Positions 42,108 to 51,976 of a stretch of 64,000 bases of DNA are shown here, in pieces; the stretch's first letter is position 1, and each line of letters starts with the position of its first letter. The stretch comes from Streptomyces sp. 1-11 (GTDB taxonomy: Bacteria; Actinomycetota; Actinomycetes; Streptomycetales; Streptomycetaceae). The position numbers and the translations under genes are program-made. The notes below the pieces were generated by a model. It was not told where the DNA came from and ran no database searches. It saw nothing but the letters and a program-made list of their open reading frames with translations. Location: NCBI RefSeq assembly GCF_007176755.1, contig NZ_BJTV01000014.1, positions 1 to 64,000 on the forward strand. The letters run 5' to 3'.

Positions 42108-42775
42108 TGAGGGTCGCCATTGCCGGAGCCGGCGCCGTCGGCCGCTCGATCGCGGGCGAACTGCTGGAGAACGGCCACGAGGTCCTGCTCGTCGACAAGG
42201 CCCCGACCGCCATCTCGGTGGAGCGGGTGCCGCAGGCGGAGTGGCTGCTGGCCGACGCCTGTGAGATCACCTCCCTGGACGAGGCGGCGCTGCAGCGCTG
42301 CAACGTGGTGATCGCCGCGACCGGTGACGACAAGGTCAACCTGGTCGTCTCGCTGCTCGCCAAGACGGAGTACGGCGTTCCGCGCGTCGTCGCCCGGGTG
42401 AACAACCCGAAGAACGAGTGGCTGTTCAACGAGTCCTGGGGCGTGGACGTGGCCGTGTCCACCCCGCGCCTGATGTCCGCCCTGGTCGAGGAGGCGGTGA
42501 GCGTCGGCGACCTGGTCCGCCTGCTCCGCTTCAGCCACGGCGACGCCAACCTGGTGGAGCTGACCCTGCCCGAGGAGTCGGCGCTGGCCGGCACCCAGGT
42601 CGGCGACGTGGAGTGGCCGCAGGACACGTCCCTGGTCACGATCATCCGCGGCACCCGGGTGCTGACGCCGTCCCGGGAGGACTCCCTGGAGCCGGGCGAC
42701 GAACTCCTCTTCGTGGCGGCGCAGGCCCGCGAGGAGCAGCTCGAGGAACTGCTGTCGGTCCGGCGCGAGGACTGA
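42107..42775 (+). CDS. trkA: Second TrkA/RCK-domain potassium-uptake regulatory protein
   Basis: This is a 222-residue paralogue with RCK_N (VAIAGAGAVGRSIAGEL, VLLVDK) and RCK_C domains (FVAAQAREEQLEEL at the end). It is translationally coupled to the preceding trkA gene. No TrkH-type pore is in the window, so the pair may serve the KimA-like permease or a pore encoded elsewhere. Confidence 0.9.
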   Translation: MRVAIAGAGAVGRSIAGELLENGHEVLLVDKAPTAISVERVPQAEWLLADACEITSLDEAALQRCNVVIAATGDDKVNLVVSLLAKTEYGVPRVVARVNNPKNEWLFNESWGVDVAVSTPRLMSALVEEAVSVGDLVRLLRFSHGDANLVELTLPEESALAGTQVGDVEWPQDTSLVTIIRGTRVLTPSREDSLEPGDELLFVAAQAREEQLEELLSVRRED

Positions 42776-42785
42776 CCCGCGCCGA

Positions 42786-42825
42786 CGAGGAGGGGCGCCC
42801 CTGATGCCAGGGGCGCCCCTCCTCG
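42786..42825. terminator. Strong terminator after the trkA pair
   Basis: A 17-bp perfect stem (42786-42802 with 42809-42825) with a 6-nt loop starts 11 bp past the second trkA stop. It is bidirectional with the convergent DUF3159 gene. Confidence 0.9.
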
Positions 42826-42876
42826 TGCGCGGACTCCGTCGCGTGACGGCGGCCGTACGGCCGTCCGCCGCGTCTG

Positions 42877-43644
42877 TCACGCCTCCCGGCGGTGCCGGCC
42901 GCCGGCGGGCTCGCCGTCCTCGGCGGCCAGGGCGGCCTTGCGCTCCTTCTCGGCCTGCTCCTCGGCCTCCATCTCCGCGAACACGTCGATCGGCGCGGGC
43001 GCCTTGGCCAGGAAGACCCAGGTCAGATACACCGCGAGCAGGAACGGCGGGATCTTCAGGATGACCAGCACCCAGCCGAGCTGCGCGGTGTCGGCCCACC
43101 AGTACAGCGGGAAGAGGATCGCGCACTTGGCGAGCAGGATCAGGCCCCAGGCCCAACTGGCCTTGGCGTAGGCCTTCTTACGGCCGGGGTTACGGGTACG
43201 CCAGGAGAGGTTCTCCTTGAAGACCGGGCCGAGGATGAGGCCGATCAGCGGCACACCGGCGAGGGTGGTGATGATGTACGCCAGCGCCAGACCCAGCGTG
43301 TAGAGCATGCCGGGGAGGTAGAAGTCCTTGGCGTTGCCCGTGAACATCGCGAACACCACGCCGAACGCCACGCCGAAGACACCGCTGAAGGCGTGCTTGA
43401 CGGTGTCCTTGCGGGCGAGCCGGACCACGACCAGCAGCAGCGACACGGCGAGCGCGGCGATCGCGGAGAAGTGCAGGTTCTTGTTGATCGTGAAGATCGT
43501 GACGAAGAGGAGACCGGGCAGCACCGTCTCGACCATGCCGCGGACACCGCCGAACGCCTCGAACAGGGCGGCCTCGGTGACCGCGCGTGCGTCGTCCGAC
43601 TGGGTCTGATCGGTGTCTTCGGTCGGCTTGTCGAGGGACGTCAC
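42877..43644 (-). CDS. DUF3159 integral membrane protein
   Basis: This 255-residue actinobacterial membrane protein has about five or six hydrophobic segments (GLLFVTIFTI, AALAVSLLLVVV, GVFGVAFGVVFAMF and others). The N-terminus is acidic and cytosolic, and the C-terminus Glu/Ala-rich. The GTG at 43642-43644 follows GGGAGTAGCCG. It follows the OB-fold gene by 3 bp, an arrangement conserved in streptomycetes. The function is unknown; proximity to potassium genes is suggestive only. Confidence 0.85.
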   Translation of the reverse strand: MTSLDKPTEDTDQTQSDDARAVTEAALFEAFGGVRGMVETVLPGLLFVTIFTINKNLHFSAIAALAVSLLLVVVRLARKDTVKHAFSGVFGVAFGVVFAMFTGNAKDFYLPGMLYTLGLALAYIITTLAGVPLIGLILGPVFKENLSWRTRNPGRKKAYAKASWAWGLILLAKCAILFPLYWWADTAQLGWVLVILKIPPFLLAVYLTWVFLAKAPAPIDVFAEMEAEEQAEKERKAALAAEDGEPAGGRHRREA

Positions 43645-43647
43645 CGG

Positions 43648-44046
43648 CTACTCCCGTCCAAGGGGTCGCAGTTCGTACTTCGGATTGAACAGCACCCGGC
43701 GGCCCCGGCTCATCGAGATCCGGCCGGATGCGATCAGCTTGCGTCCGGGTTCTATCCCCACGATGGAGCGCCTGCCGAGCCACACCACGTCCAGGGCGGC
43801 GGAGCCGTCGAACAGCTCGGCCTCCAGGGCCGGGACTCCCGCGCGCGGCCGCAGGGTGACCGTGCGCAAGGTACCAGTTACGGTGACGATCTGCCGGTCA
43901 TGGCAGTCACCGATCCGGGTGCAGCCCGCCGTCTCGGCGTCCTCGCGCAGCTCCTCCGACTCCAGGTCCTCCTGGGAGGTGGAGAGCCGGTCGAGCATGC
44001 GCCGGAACCGGCCGGCCGGCTTCTGGGGACGGGGAACAGCACTCAT
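43648..44046 (-). CDS. OB-fold nucleic-acid-binding domain protein
   Basis: This 132-residue protein has a basic N-terminus and a central OB-fold (VTVTGTLRTVTLRPRAGVPALEAEL, then VWLGRRSIVGIEPGRKL). Such tRNA-anticodon-type OB domains bind nucleic acid or oligonucleotides. The ATG at 44044-44046 was preferred over an upstream frame start at 44073. It forms a two-gene unit with the DUF3159 gene. Confidence 0.82.
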   Translation of the reverse strand: MSAVPRPQKPAGRFRRMLDRLSTSQEDLESEELREDAETAGCTRIGDCHDRQIVTVTGTLRTVTLRPRAGVPALEAELFDGSAALDVVWLGRRSIVGIEPGRKLIASGRISMSRGRRVLFNPKYELRPLGRE

Positions 44047-44089
44047 GTCTGAAGCGTACCGGGGCACGCACACACCGCCGTAGCGCAGC

Positions 44090-44775
<686 letters not shown>

Positions 44776-44779
<4 letters not shown>

Positions 44780-47322
44780 AGGGCCTGCCTTTCCGGTTCT
44801 GCGGTGTCCTTCGGTGAGCGGAGGGGTTCGGGGGCCGCGCGGAGGCTCAGCACCATGGTGAGCCCGCCGCCCGGTGTGTCCTCGGCGTTCAGGGTGCCGC
44901 CCATGGCCTCGGCGAAGCCGCGGGCGACCGCGAGGCCGAGGCCGACCCCGGCGCCGCGCGGGGCGTCCCCGTAGCGCTGGAAGGGTTCGAATATGCGGTC
45001 CTTCGCGTCGTCCGGCACCCCGGGCCCGCGGTCCACCACCCGCACCTCGACCCGGTCGGCGATGGCGCTCGCGGACACCAGCACGCGCCGTCCGGAGGGG
45101 CTGTACTTGACGGCGTTCTCGACCAGGTTGGCCACCGAGCGCTCCAGCAGGCCGGGGTCGACGGCGACCATGGGCAGCGTCTCGGGGACGTCGAGCTCCA
45201 CGCTGTCCTCGGGCACGCCGCCCAGGGCCATCGGGACCACCTCGTCCACGTCGATCTCCCGGATGAGCGGGGCCACGGTGCCGGTCTGCAGCCGGGACAT
45301 GTCGAGCAGGTTGCCCACGAGGTGGTCGAGCCGGTCGGCGCCCTTCTCGATGCCCTGGAGCAGTTCCGCCCGGTCCTCCTCGGACCAGTCCACGTCCTCG
45401 GAGCGCAGGGAGGAGACCGCGGCCTTGATCCCGGCCAGCGGGGTGCGCAGGTCGTGGCTGACGGCGGCGAGCAGGGCGGTGCGGATGCGGTTGCCCTCGG
45501 CGAGCGCCCGGGCCCGGTCGGCCTCCTCCTGGAGCCGGCTGCGGTCCAGCACTACGGCGGCCTGGGCGGCGAAGGCGGCGAGCACCCGGCGGTCCTCGGC
45601 GGGCAGCACCCGGCCGGTGAGCGCGAGGGCCATGTGGTCGCCGACCGGCACGTCGACGTCGGCGTCCTCGGGCCGTTCCAGCCGCGGTCCCGGTCCGGCG
45701 CGCCCCGCGCAGGTCCACGGCTCGACGTCGCCGGCCCGCTCCAGCAGGGCGGCCGACTCCATGGCGAAGGTCTCGCGGACCCGTTCCAGCAGCTCCTCGA
45801 GGCCGGTCTCGCCGCGCAGCACGTTGCCCGCCAGGAAGGACAGGATCTCGGACTCGGCGCGCAGCCGGGCGGCCTGATGGGTGCGCCGGGCGGCGAGGTC
45901 GACCACGGAGGCGACCGACATGCCGACCCCGAAGAAGATCACGATGGCGACGATGTTCTTGGGGTCGGCGACGGTCAGCCGGTGCAGGGGCGGGGTGTAG
46001 AAGTAGTTCAGCAGCAGGGAGCCGAGGGCCGCCGAGGCCAGCGCGGGCAGCAGGCCGCCGAGCAGCGCCGCCGCGACCGTGACGGCGAGGAACAGCAGCA
46101 TGTCGTTGGCGAGGCCGAGGTCGACGGTGTTCAGCAGCACCGCGAGGACGGCGGGTCCGCCCAGGCCCACCAGCCAGCCCCAGATGATGCGGGCCCGGCC
46201 GAGCCGGGCGCCCCGGGCGACGGGCAGTCCGCGGCCCTTGGCGACCTCCTCGTGGGTGACGATGTGGACGTCGAGGTCGGGCCCCGACTCGCGGGCGACC
46301 GTGGCGCCGACGCCGGGCCCGAAGACGTACTGCCAGGCCTTGCGGCGCGAGGAGCCGAGCACGATCTGGGTGGCGTTGACGCCGCGCGCGAAGTCCAGCA
46401 GGGCGGCGGGTATGTCGTCGCCGACGACGTGGTGGAAGGTGCCGCCGAGGTCCTCCACCAGGGTGCGCTGGACGGCCAGCTCCTTCGGGGAGGCGGCGGT
46501 CAGGCCGTCGCTGCGGGCGATGTAGACGGCCATCACCTCGCCGCCGGCGCCCTTCTCCGCGAGCCGGGCCGCCCGCCGGATGAGGGTGCGCCCCTCGGGG
46601 CCGCCGGTCAGCCCGACCACGATCCGCTCCCGGGAGCCCCAGATCCGGGAGACCCGGTGCTCGCTGCGGTACTCGTTCAGGTGCTCGTCGACCCGGTCGG
46701 CCACCCACAGCAGGGCCAGCTCGCGCAGGGCGGTCAGGTTGCCGGGCCGGAAGTAGTTGGACAGGGCCGCGTCGACCTTGTCCGGCTGGTAGATGTTGCC
46801 GTGCGCCATGCGGCGGCGCAGGGCCTGCGGGGACATGTCGACCAGCTCGATCTGGTCGGCCCGCCGCACGATCTCGTCCGGGACCGTCTCCCGCTGCCGC
46901 ACCCCGGTGATCGACTCGACGACGTCGCCCAGGGACTCCAGGTGCTGGATGTTGACGGTGGTGACCACGTCGACGCCGGCGGCGAGCAGTTCCTCGACGT
47001 CCTGCCAGCGCTTGGCGTTGCGGGAGCCGGGGACGTTGGTGTGGGCGAGTTCGTCCACGAGGGCGACGGCGGGGGCCCGGCGCAGCACCGCGTCGACGTC
47101 CATCTCCTCGAAGACGGCGCCCCGGTGCTCCAGCCGGGCGCGCGGCACCTGCTCCAGGCCGTGCAGCATCACCTCGGTGCGCGGCCGGTCGTGGTGCTCC
47201 GCGAAGGCCACCACGCAGTCGGTGCCCCGCTCGACGCGGCGGTGCGCCTCGGACAGCATGGCGTAGGTCTTGCCCACGCCCGGTGCCGCGCCGAGGTGGA
47301 TCCGAAGCTTGCCGCGTGCCAT
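44776..47322 (-). CDS. kdpD: KdpD potassium/turgor sensor histidine kinase
   Basis: This 848-residue kinase has the KdpD domain with Walker A GAAPGVGKT (residues 11-19), a USP-like domain (about 230-370), and four membrane segments (about 390-490). A GAF-like region precedes the HisKA motif AAVSHDLRTPLAG and the ATPase with GVGLGLAVARGFAEAMGG. It senses low potassium or osmotic stress and signals to KdpE. The ATG at 47320-47322 is chosen from the family N-terminus (MARGKLRIHL); an in-frame ATG at 47409 is possible. Three direct repeats lie upstream. The kdpFABC genes are absent nearby. Confidence 0.92.
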
Positions 47323-47419
47323 GGCCCCATTGTCTTCCGCCGAATGCCGCCTACGCAGCGTCGACCCTACGTCCCACGATGCGGACATATCGGACAAGGG
47401 GCCGGTCATGGGGGGTCCT

Positions 47420-47449
47420 TGACGCAACTCTGACGCCAACCCTGACGGC
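47420..47449. promoter_or_regulatory. Three TGACG direct repeats upstream of kdpDE
   Basis: TGACGC, TGACGC and TGACGG occur at 47420, 47431 and 47443, spaced 11 and 12 bp as expected for tandem OmpR-class regulator binding. They are candidate KdpE (or PhoP) sites at the kdpD promoter. Confidence 0.5.
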
Positions 47450-47461
47450 TGCCGCCGGGGG

Positions 47462-48154
47462 TCAGTGCTCGGTGATCTCCCCGTCGCGCAGCTCCAGCAC
47501 CCGGTCGGCGAGGTCGAGCAGGTTCGCGTCGTGCGTGGCGACCAGCGCCGTGGCCGACTCGCTGCGGACGACGGCCCGCAGCAGCTCCATGACGGCGTGC
47601 CCGGTCTCGGCGTCGAGCTGGCCGGTCGGCTCGTCGGCGATCAGCAGGGCGGGGCGGTTGGCGAGGGCGCGGGCGATGGCGACCCGCTGCTGCTGGCCGC
47701 CGGACAGCTCGCCGGGCCGCTGGGCCGCGTGGTCGGCGAGCCCGACGAGGGAGAGCAGCAGCTCGACGCGCTCCTCACGCTCGCGGGGCTCGGCCCGGCG
47801 CAGCCGCAGCGGTACGCCGACGTTCTCGGCGGCGGTCAGGATCGGGATGAGCCCGAAGGACTGGAAGACGAAGCCGATCCGGTCCCGTCGCAGCGCCAGC
47901 AGCCCGTTCTCGCCGAGCCCGGCCAGGTCCCGCCCGTCGACCTCGACCCGGCCGCGGTCGGGGCTGTCGAGTCCGCCGACGATGTTCAGCAGGGTGGTCT
48001 TCCCCGAGCCCGAGCGCCCCTTGAGGGCGACGAGTTCGCCGCGCGGGACCTCCAGGGAGACCCCGCGCAGGGCGTGCACGGCGGCGGCGCCGCGCCCGTA
48101 GGACTTGTGCACGTCCTCGACGCGCACCATGGTCTCGGTGATCACCCGGCTCAT
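47462..48154 (-). CDS. ABC-transporter ATP-binding protein (LolD/MacB-like)
   Basis: This 230-residue ATPase has Walker A GRSGSGKTT, signature LSGGQQQR, Walker B ALLIADEPTGQLD and a His switch (THDANLLD). By sequence it belongs to the MacB/LolD/FtsE group that normally works with a FtsX-like permease. No permease gene lies on either side, so the partner must be encoded elsewhere or was lost. The ATG at 48152-48154 follows GGGGAGGCCGC. Confidence 0.88.
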   Translation of the reverse strand: MSRVITETMVRVEDVHKSYGRGAAAVHALRGVSLEVPRGELVALKGRSGSGKTTLLNIVGGLDSPDRGRVEVDGRDLAGLGENGLLALRRDRIGFVFQSFGLIPILTAAENVGVPLRLRRAEPREREERVELLLSLVGLADHAAQRPGELSGGQQQRVAIARALANRPALLIADEPTGQLDAETGHAVMELLRAVVRSESATALVATHDANLLDLADRVLELRDGEITEH

Positions 48155-48233
48155 GCGGCCTCCCCGTCGCTCCCCCGTGCCCGTGCGGGCCGGGCGCCAG
48201 TATCACCGCTGGGCGCCCGGCCGTTCAACGGTC

Positions 48234-49403
48234 TCAGTTCGGGTTGTCGCCGTGGGTGAGGGTCTCCCAGGCGACGAAGAGGTTGTCGGTGCCGGCCGGG
48301 CGGTTGGCCAGGGTCAGCGCCTCGGTGTTGGTCATGGCGACGCCGCGCCGGTTGTGCAGGGCGTTGTAGCCGACCTCCGTGACCGGGCCCAGACCGAGCT
48401 TGAGGGAGCCGCCGCACAGCCAGTCGGGGACGGCCGCGCCGAGCTGGTACTTGGCCTGGAAGCCGAGCGCCTGCCGCAGCCGCTCGCCGACGTCGGTGCC
48501 GTAGAGGTCCTGGCCCTGGATCCGGCTGGTCTCGGCGATGTGCGAGATCGCGGAGATGCCGTACCCGGTGTGGGTGAGGTCCCGGCAGGTCTCCTGGGTG
48601 AGCCCGGTGACGAAGGTGGACTGGCCCTGCCAGTAGGAGACGATCTTGTCGCGGGTGTTCAGGTTCTGGCTGGGCACGGTCTTCGGCAGGTCGCCGTCGG
48701 AGGCCAGGTAGACGTAGGCGGCCGCGCGGGTGCGGAACCTCGCCATCGCGGTGTCGTACGACGCCTTGTCCTCGAGGAAGACGGAGATGCCGACGGCGGC
48801 CTCCGTCATCGACAGCTCCCAGTTGCCGTTGGAGTTGGACCCCTTGATCACCACGGGCAGGTAGACGTCGCGGAGCATGGCGGCGAAGCGGTTCTGGCCC
48901 GCCCAGCCGCCGGGGTAGGTGTACTTGATGATCTCGGCGGCCTTGGGCCAGGAGGAGCCCGCCCAGCCGGTCTGCAGGGGCGCGTTGCTGTTGGTGTGGC
49001 TGGTGATGGTGGCCGACCAGGCGTCCATGATCTGGATGGCCTTCTGCGCGTAGCGCGCGTCCCGGGTGATGTACCAGGCGAGGGCGTCCGTGTAGGCGGC
49101 GATCGCGTCCTGGCGCTCGTCGGTGCAGCCGTAGTCGGGGTTGGAGTAGGAGCCGCACTCCACGGTGGCGCGCGGCTTGGGCGTGCGGTTCAGGTCGGCG
49201 TACTTGCTCGCCGTCATCTGGTCGAACGCGCCCTTCCAGGGCTGGACGCCCGCCAGCACCTTGCCGCGGGCGAGGTCGAGCTGGGCCTGGGAGACGGTGA
49301 CTCCGGGATGGGCGAAGGCGCTGGGGGCGGAGTGCGCGGCGGGCGCCGCGAGGGCGCCCGTCAGCAGGGAGGCCACGACGGCGAGCAGTGGGGTACGGCG
49401 CAC
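48234..49403 (-). CDS. Secreted alginate-lyase-family protein
   Basis: The 389-residue precursor has a signal peptide (RRTPLLAVVASLLTGALAAPA). It has an all-alpha toroid domain of the alginate-lyase family (VECGSYSNPDYGC, SNGNWELSMTEAAVG, HTGYGISAISHIAET). Asn/His/Tyr residues in the NGNWE and HTGYG segments are candidate active-site residues. The substrate is probably a uronic-acid polysaccharide but is not proven. The GTG at 49401-49403 follows GGAGTCACC. It is monocistronic. Confidence 0.85.
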   Translation of the reverse strand: MRRTPLLAVVASLLTGALAAPAAHSAPSAFAHPGVTVSQAQLDLARGKVLAGVQPWKGAFDQMTASKYADLNRTPKPRATVECGSYSNPDYGCTDERQDAIAAYTDALAWYITRDARYAQKAIQIMDAWSATITSHTNSNAPLQTGWAGSSWPKAAEIIKYTYPGGWAGQNRFAAMLRDVYLPVVIKGSNSNGNWELSMTEAAVGISVFLEDKASYDTAMARFRTRAAAYVYLASDGDLPKTVPSQNLNTRDKIVSYWQGQSTFVTGLTQETCRDLTHTGYGISAISHIAETSRIQGQDLYGTDVGERLRQALGFQAKYQLGAAVPDWLCGGSLKLGLGPVTEVGYNALHNRRGVAMTNTEALTLANRPAGTDNLFVAWETLTHGDNPN

Positions 49404-49509
49404 GGTGACTCCGTTCTCGTATGTGAACGCGGAGCGCCTTCATGAACAGGCGTTGGCTCGGAGACCGTAGGTACAGACCATTGGGCCGTCAAGGGGTCAC
49501 GCATGCGAA

Positions 49510-49537
49510 AGGGCCGTACCCGGAGGGGTACGGCCCT
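49510..49537. terminator. Terminator after the DUF3710 gene
   Basis: A 12-bp perfect stem (AGGGCCGTACCC / GGGTACGGCCCT) with loop GGAG lies 21 bp beyond the stop of the leftward DUF3710 operon. Confidence 0.88.
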
Positions 49538-49557
49538 GGTTCGTCCTGTCGTGTCTG

Positions 49558-50319
49558 TCAGCGGACCTCGGTGATCTCGGGTCCGCGCTGGAGCTGGCCC
49601 ATGCCGCCGGAGAAGCGCGAGCCCTCCTCCTGCTGGACGCCCTCGGGAACCATCTGGGCGTCGTTCGGCAGCTTCAGGACGATCGGGTCGCGGGGCGCCA
49701 TCGGGCCCTCGCCGCGGACCACGACCGTGTCCCGGAAGATCTGCTCGAGCAGGCCGGCCGCCTGCGGCTGCACCGCGCCCTGGCCGGAGATCACACCGCG
49801 CAGGAACCAGCGCGGTCCGTCCACGCCGACGAACCGGACGACCTGGAAGCCGCCGGTGCCGTCCGGCAGCTGCACCGGTACCTGGGCGCGCAGCTCCCAG
49901 CCCAGCGGACCCTCGACCTCGTCGACGATGCCGCCCTGCTGGGTGATGCCGCCCGCGATCTCCTCGCGGACCTCGCCCCAGATGCCCTCACGCTTGGGGG
50001 CGGCGAAGGCCTGGAGCTGGACGGCGCTGTCGCGCAGCACGACGGTCGCGGCGACGATCGCGTCACCCGCGACCTCCACCCGCAGCTCCATCCCGTCGAC
50101 GCCCGGCACGAAAAGACCGCCGAGGTCCACGCGGCCCTCGGCCGGGTCGCGCACCTCGCTGCTGTCCCACGGTCCGTCGGGCCGGGGCTCGGGCTCGAGC
50201 CGGACGCGCTCGCGCTCGGCCTCTTCCTCGTCCGCCTCGGTGTCGACGCTGTCGACGACCTGCTCGGCCTCGCCGGCCGCGTCCTCGGCGGCATCCCTCT
50301 TCTTGCGACGTCCGAACAC
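49558..50319 (-). CDS. DUF3710 protein
   Basis: This 253-residue conserved actinobacterial protein starts with a basic FGRRKKRD, followed by a long acidic stretch (residues 15-50). The folded domain starts near RVDLGGLFVPGVDGME. Its function is unknown. The GTG at 50317-50319 follows GGAAGGACAG, 1 bp after the dut stop. Its partnership with dut is conserved in streptomycetes. Confidence 0.88.
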   Translation of the reverse strand: MFGRRKKRDAAEDAAGEAEQVVDSVDTEADEEEAERERVRLEPEPRPDGPWDSSEVRDPAEGRVDLGGLFVPGVDGMELRVEVAGDAIVAATVVLRDSAVQLQAFAAPKREGIWGEVREEIAGGITQQGGIVDEVEGPLGWELRAQVPVQLPDGTGGFQVVRFVGVDGPRWFLRGVISGQGAVQPQAAGLLEQIFRDTVVVRGEGPMAPRDPIVLKLPNDAQMVPEGVQQEEGSRFSGGMGQLQRGPEITEVR

Positions 50320-50320
50320 G

Positions 50321-50872
50321 TCACTGTCCTTCCCGGTCGGATACGACCGAAGCGTATCGATTCCCACCCGCCAGGCCACGCACGGCGGCCTGACCGCTTG
50401 TGCCGCTCTCGTCGTCCACCGCGGCATGGCCACCGGTGGACCCGAAGCCCCCCTCGGCCCGCGCCGAGCCGGGAAGTTCCGCCACCTCCTGGAAGCGGAC
50501 CCTCTCGACCTGCTGGACGACCAGTTGGGCAATCCGGTCGAAGCGCTCGAACCGCACCGGCTCGTTCGGGTCGAGATTCACCACGATCACCTTGATCTCC
50601 CCACGGTACCCGGCATCAACCGTCCCCGGGGCATTCACGAGGGCGACACCGCAGCGGGCGGCGAGACCGGAACGCGGGTGCACGAAGGCCGCGTACCCCT
50701 CCGGGAGAGCGATCGACACACCCGTGGGCAGCACGGCCCGCTCGCCGGGCCCCAGCTCGCACGCCTCGGTGGTGCGCAGATCGGCCCCGGCGTCGCCCGG
50801 GTGCTCGTACGCGGGAAGCGGTACGTCCGGGTCGACGCGGCGCAGCAGGACGTCCAGCGGGGGCCGGCTCAC
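50321..50872 (-). CDS. dut: dUTP diphosphatase (dUTPase)
   Basis: It hydrolyses dUTP to dUMP, keeping uracil out of DNA and supplying thymidylate synthesis. The 183-residue product has the trimeric dUTPase motifs: AGADLRT, PRSGLAARCG, NAPGTVDAGYRGE and the C-terminal GGFGSTGG. About 35 residues extend beyond the last motif. The GTG at 50870-50872 overlaps the thioesterase stop by 4 bp. Confidence 0.96.
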   Translation of the reverse strand: MSRPPLDVLLRRVDPDVPLPAYEHPGDAGADLRTTEACELGPGERAVLPTGVSIALPEGYAAFVHPRSGLAARCGVALVNAPGTVDAGYRGEIKVIVVNLDPNEPVRFERFDRIAQLVVQQVERVRFQEVAELPGSARAEGGFGSTGGHAAVDDESGTSGQAAVRGLAGGNRYASVVSDREGQ

Positions 50873-51453
50873 GGGTTCACCTCGAAGGCGCGGGCACGCC
50901 GGACCTGGTCCGGGTCCTCCATGGCGGCCTGGATCTCCTCCGGGCGGCCGTGGTCGATGAAGTGGTCCACCTTGACCTCGACGAACAGGGCGTCGGCGCG
51001 GACGGCGACGGGCCCGTCGGGGCCGCCGATGCGGCCGGTGGCGGTGCAGTAGATCTTCCGTCCGGCGACGGCGGTGACCTCGGCCTGGAGGTGCAGCGTG
51101 GTGCCCACCGGCACCGGCCGCACGAAGTCGGTCTCCAGCCGGCCGGTGACCGCGATGGTCCGCAGCAGCCAGTTCAGCGAGCCGAGCGTCTCGTCGAGGG
51201 CGGTGGCCAGCACGCCGCCGTGCGCGAGGCCCGGCGCGCCCTGGTGGGCCGGCTGCACGGTGAACTCGGCGGTCAGCGAGACACCCTCGCCGGCGCGCGC
51301 CTCCAGGTGCAGGCCGTGCGGTTGCCCGCCGCCACACCCGAAACACTGTTCGTAGTGGGCGCCGAGGAGCTCGCCGGGCGCGGGGGCGTCGGGGTGCCGT
51401 ACCGGTGTCACCGCGTCGACGGGAGGCTGAAGAGCTGCGGAACTACCACTCAC
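50869..51453 (-). CDS. PaaI-family hot-dog thioesterase
   Basis: The product has 194 residues. The hot-dog domain is shown by LAHGGVLATALDETLGSL and ETDFVRPVPVGTTLHL. Two Cys residues in EQCFGCGG precede it. It probably hydrolyses an acyl-CoA thioester; the substrate is unknown. The GTG at 51451-51453 was chosen, with AGGTC ahead of it; the frame extends to 51501. It is the first gene of the thioesterase-dut-DUF3710 transcript. Confidence 0.85.
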   Translation of the reverse strand: MSGSSAALQPPVDAVTPVRHPDAPAPGELLGAHYEQCFGCGGGQPHGLHLEARAGEGVSLTAEFTVQPAHQGAPGLAHGGVLATALDETLGSLNWLLRTIAVTGRLETDFVRPVPVGTTLHLQAEVTAVAGRKIYCTATGRIGGPDGPVAVRADALFVEVKVDHFIDHGRPEEIQAAMEDPDQVRRARAFEVNP

Positions 51454-51510
51454 AGGCGCAGACCTTACCCGCGCGTCGGCGTTGTTCCGACACCGTGCCA
51501 AGCTTGGCTC

Positions 51511-51972
51511 ATGCAGCTCTCCGCCACCCCCTACGAAGAACGCCTCACCGCCCCTCGTTCGTGGTGGCTGATCAGCTTCCTCGTGGGCGTCTCGTTCGCC
51601 CTGATCCTGCTGCCGTTCGGCACCCTGCCGCTGCTCGGCGGCCTGGTCGGCGGCACGGCCGCCGCGGCCGTGGTGGCCAGCGCCTACGGCTCCCCGCGGA
51701 TCCGCGTGGTGGGCGACTCGCTGATCGCGGGCGAGGCGAGGATCCCGGTGTCGGCGCTCGGCGACGCGGAGGTCCTGGACCCCGAGGCGGCGCGCGCCTG
51801 GCGCACCTACAAGGCCGACACCCGCGCCTTCCTGCTGCTGCGCGCCTACATCCCCACGGCCCTGCGCGTGGAGGTCACCGACCCGCAGGACCCGACGCCC
51901 TACCTGTACCTGTCGACGCGGGAGCCGGAGCGTCTGGCGGCCGCGATCGAGGCGGCCCGGACGGCCGCGTAG
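51511..51972 (+). CDS. DUF3093 membrane protein
   Basis: This 153-residue protein has two adjacent membrane segments (WWLISFLVGVSFALILLP and LLGGLVGGTAAAAVVA), followed by a soluble C-terminal domain. The domain is conserved in actinobacteria and its function is unknown. It is divergent from the thioesterase gene and converges on the gene ending at 51977. Confidence 0.85.
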   Translation: MQLSATPYEERLTAPRSWWLISFLVGVSFALILLPFGTLPLLGGLVGGTAAAAVVASAYGSPRIRVVGDSLIAGEARIPVSALGDAEVLDPEAARAWRTYKADTRAFLLLRAYIPTALRVEVTDPQDPTPYLYLSTREPERLAAAIEAARTAA

Positions 51973-51976
51973 GGCC

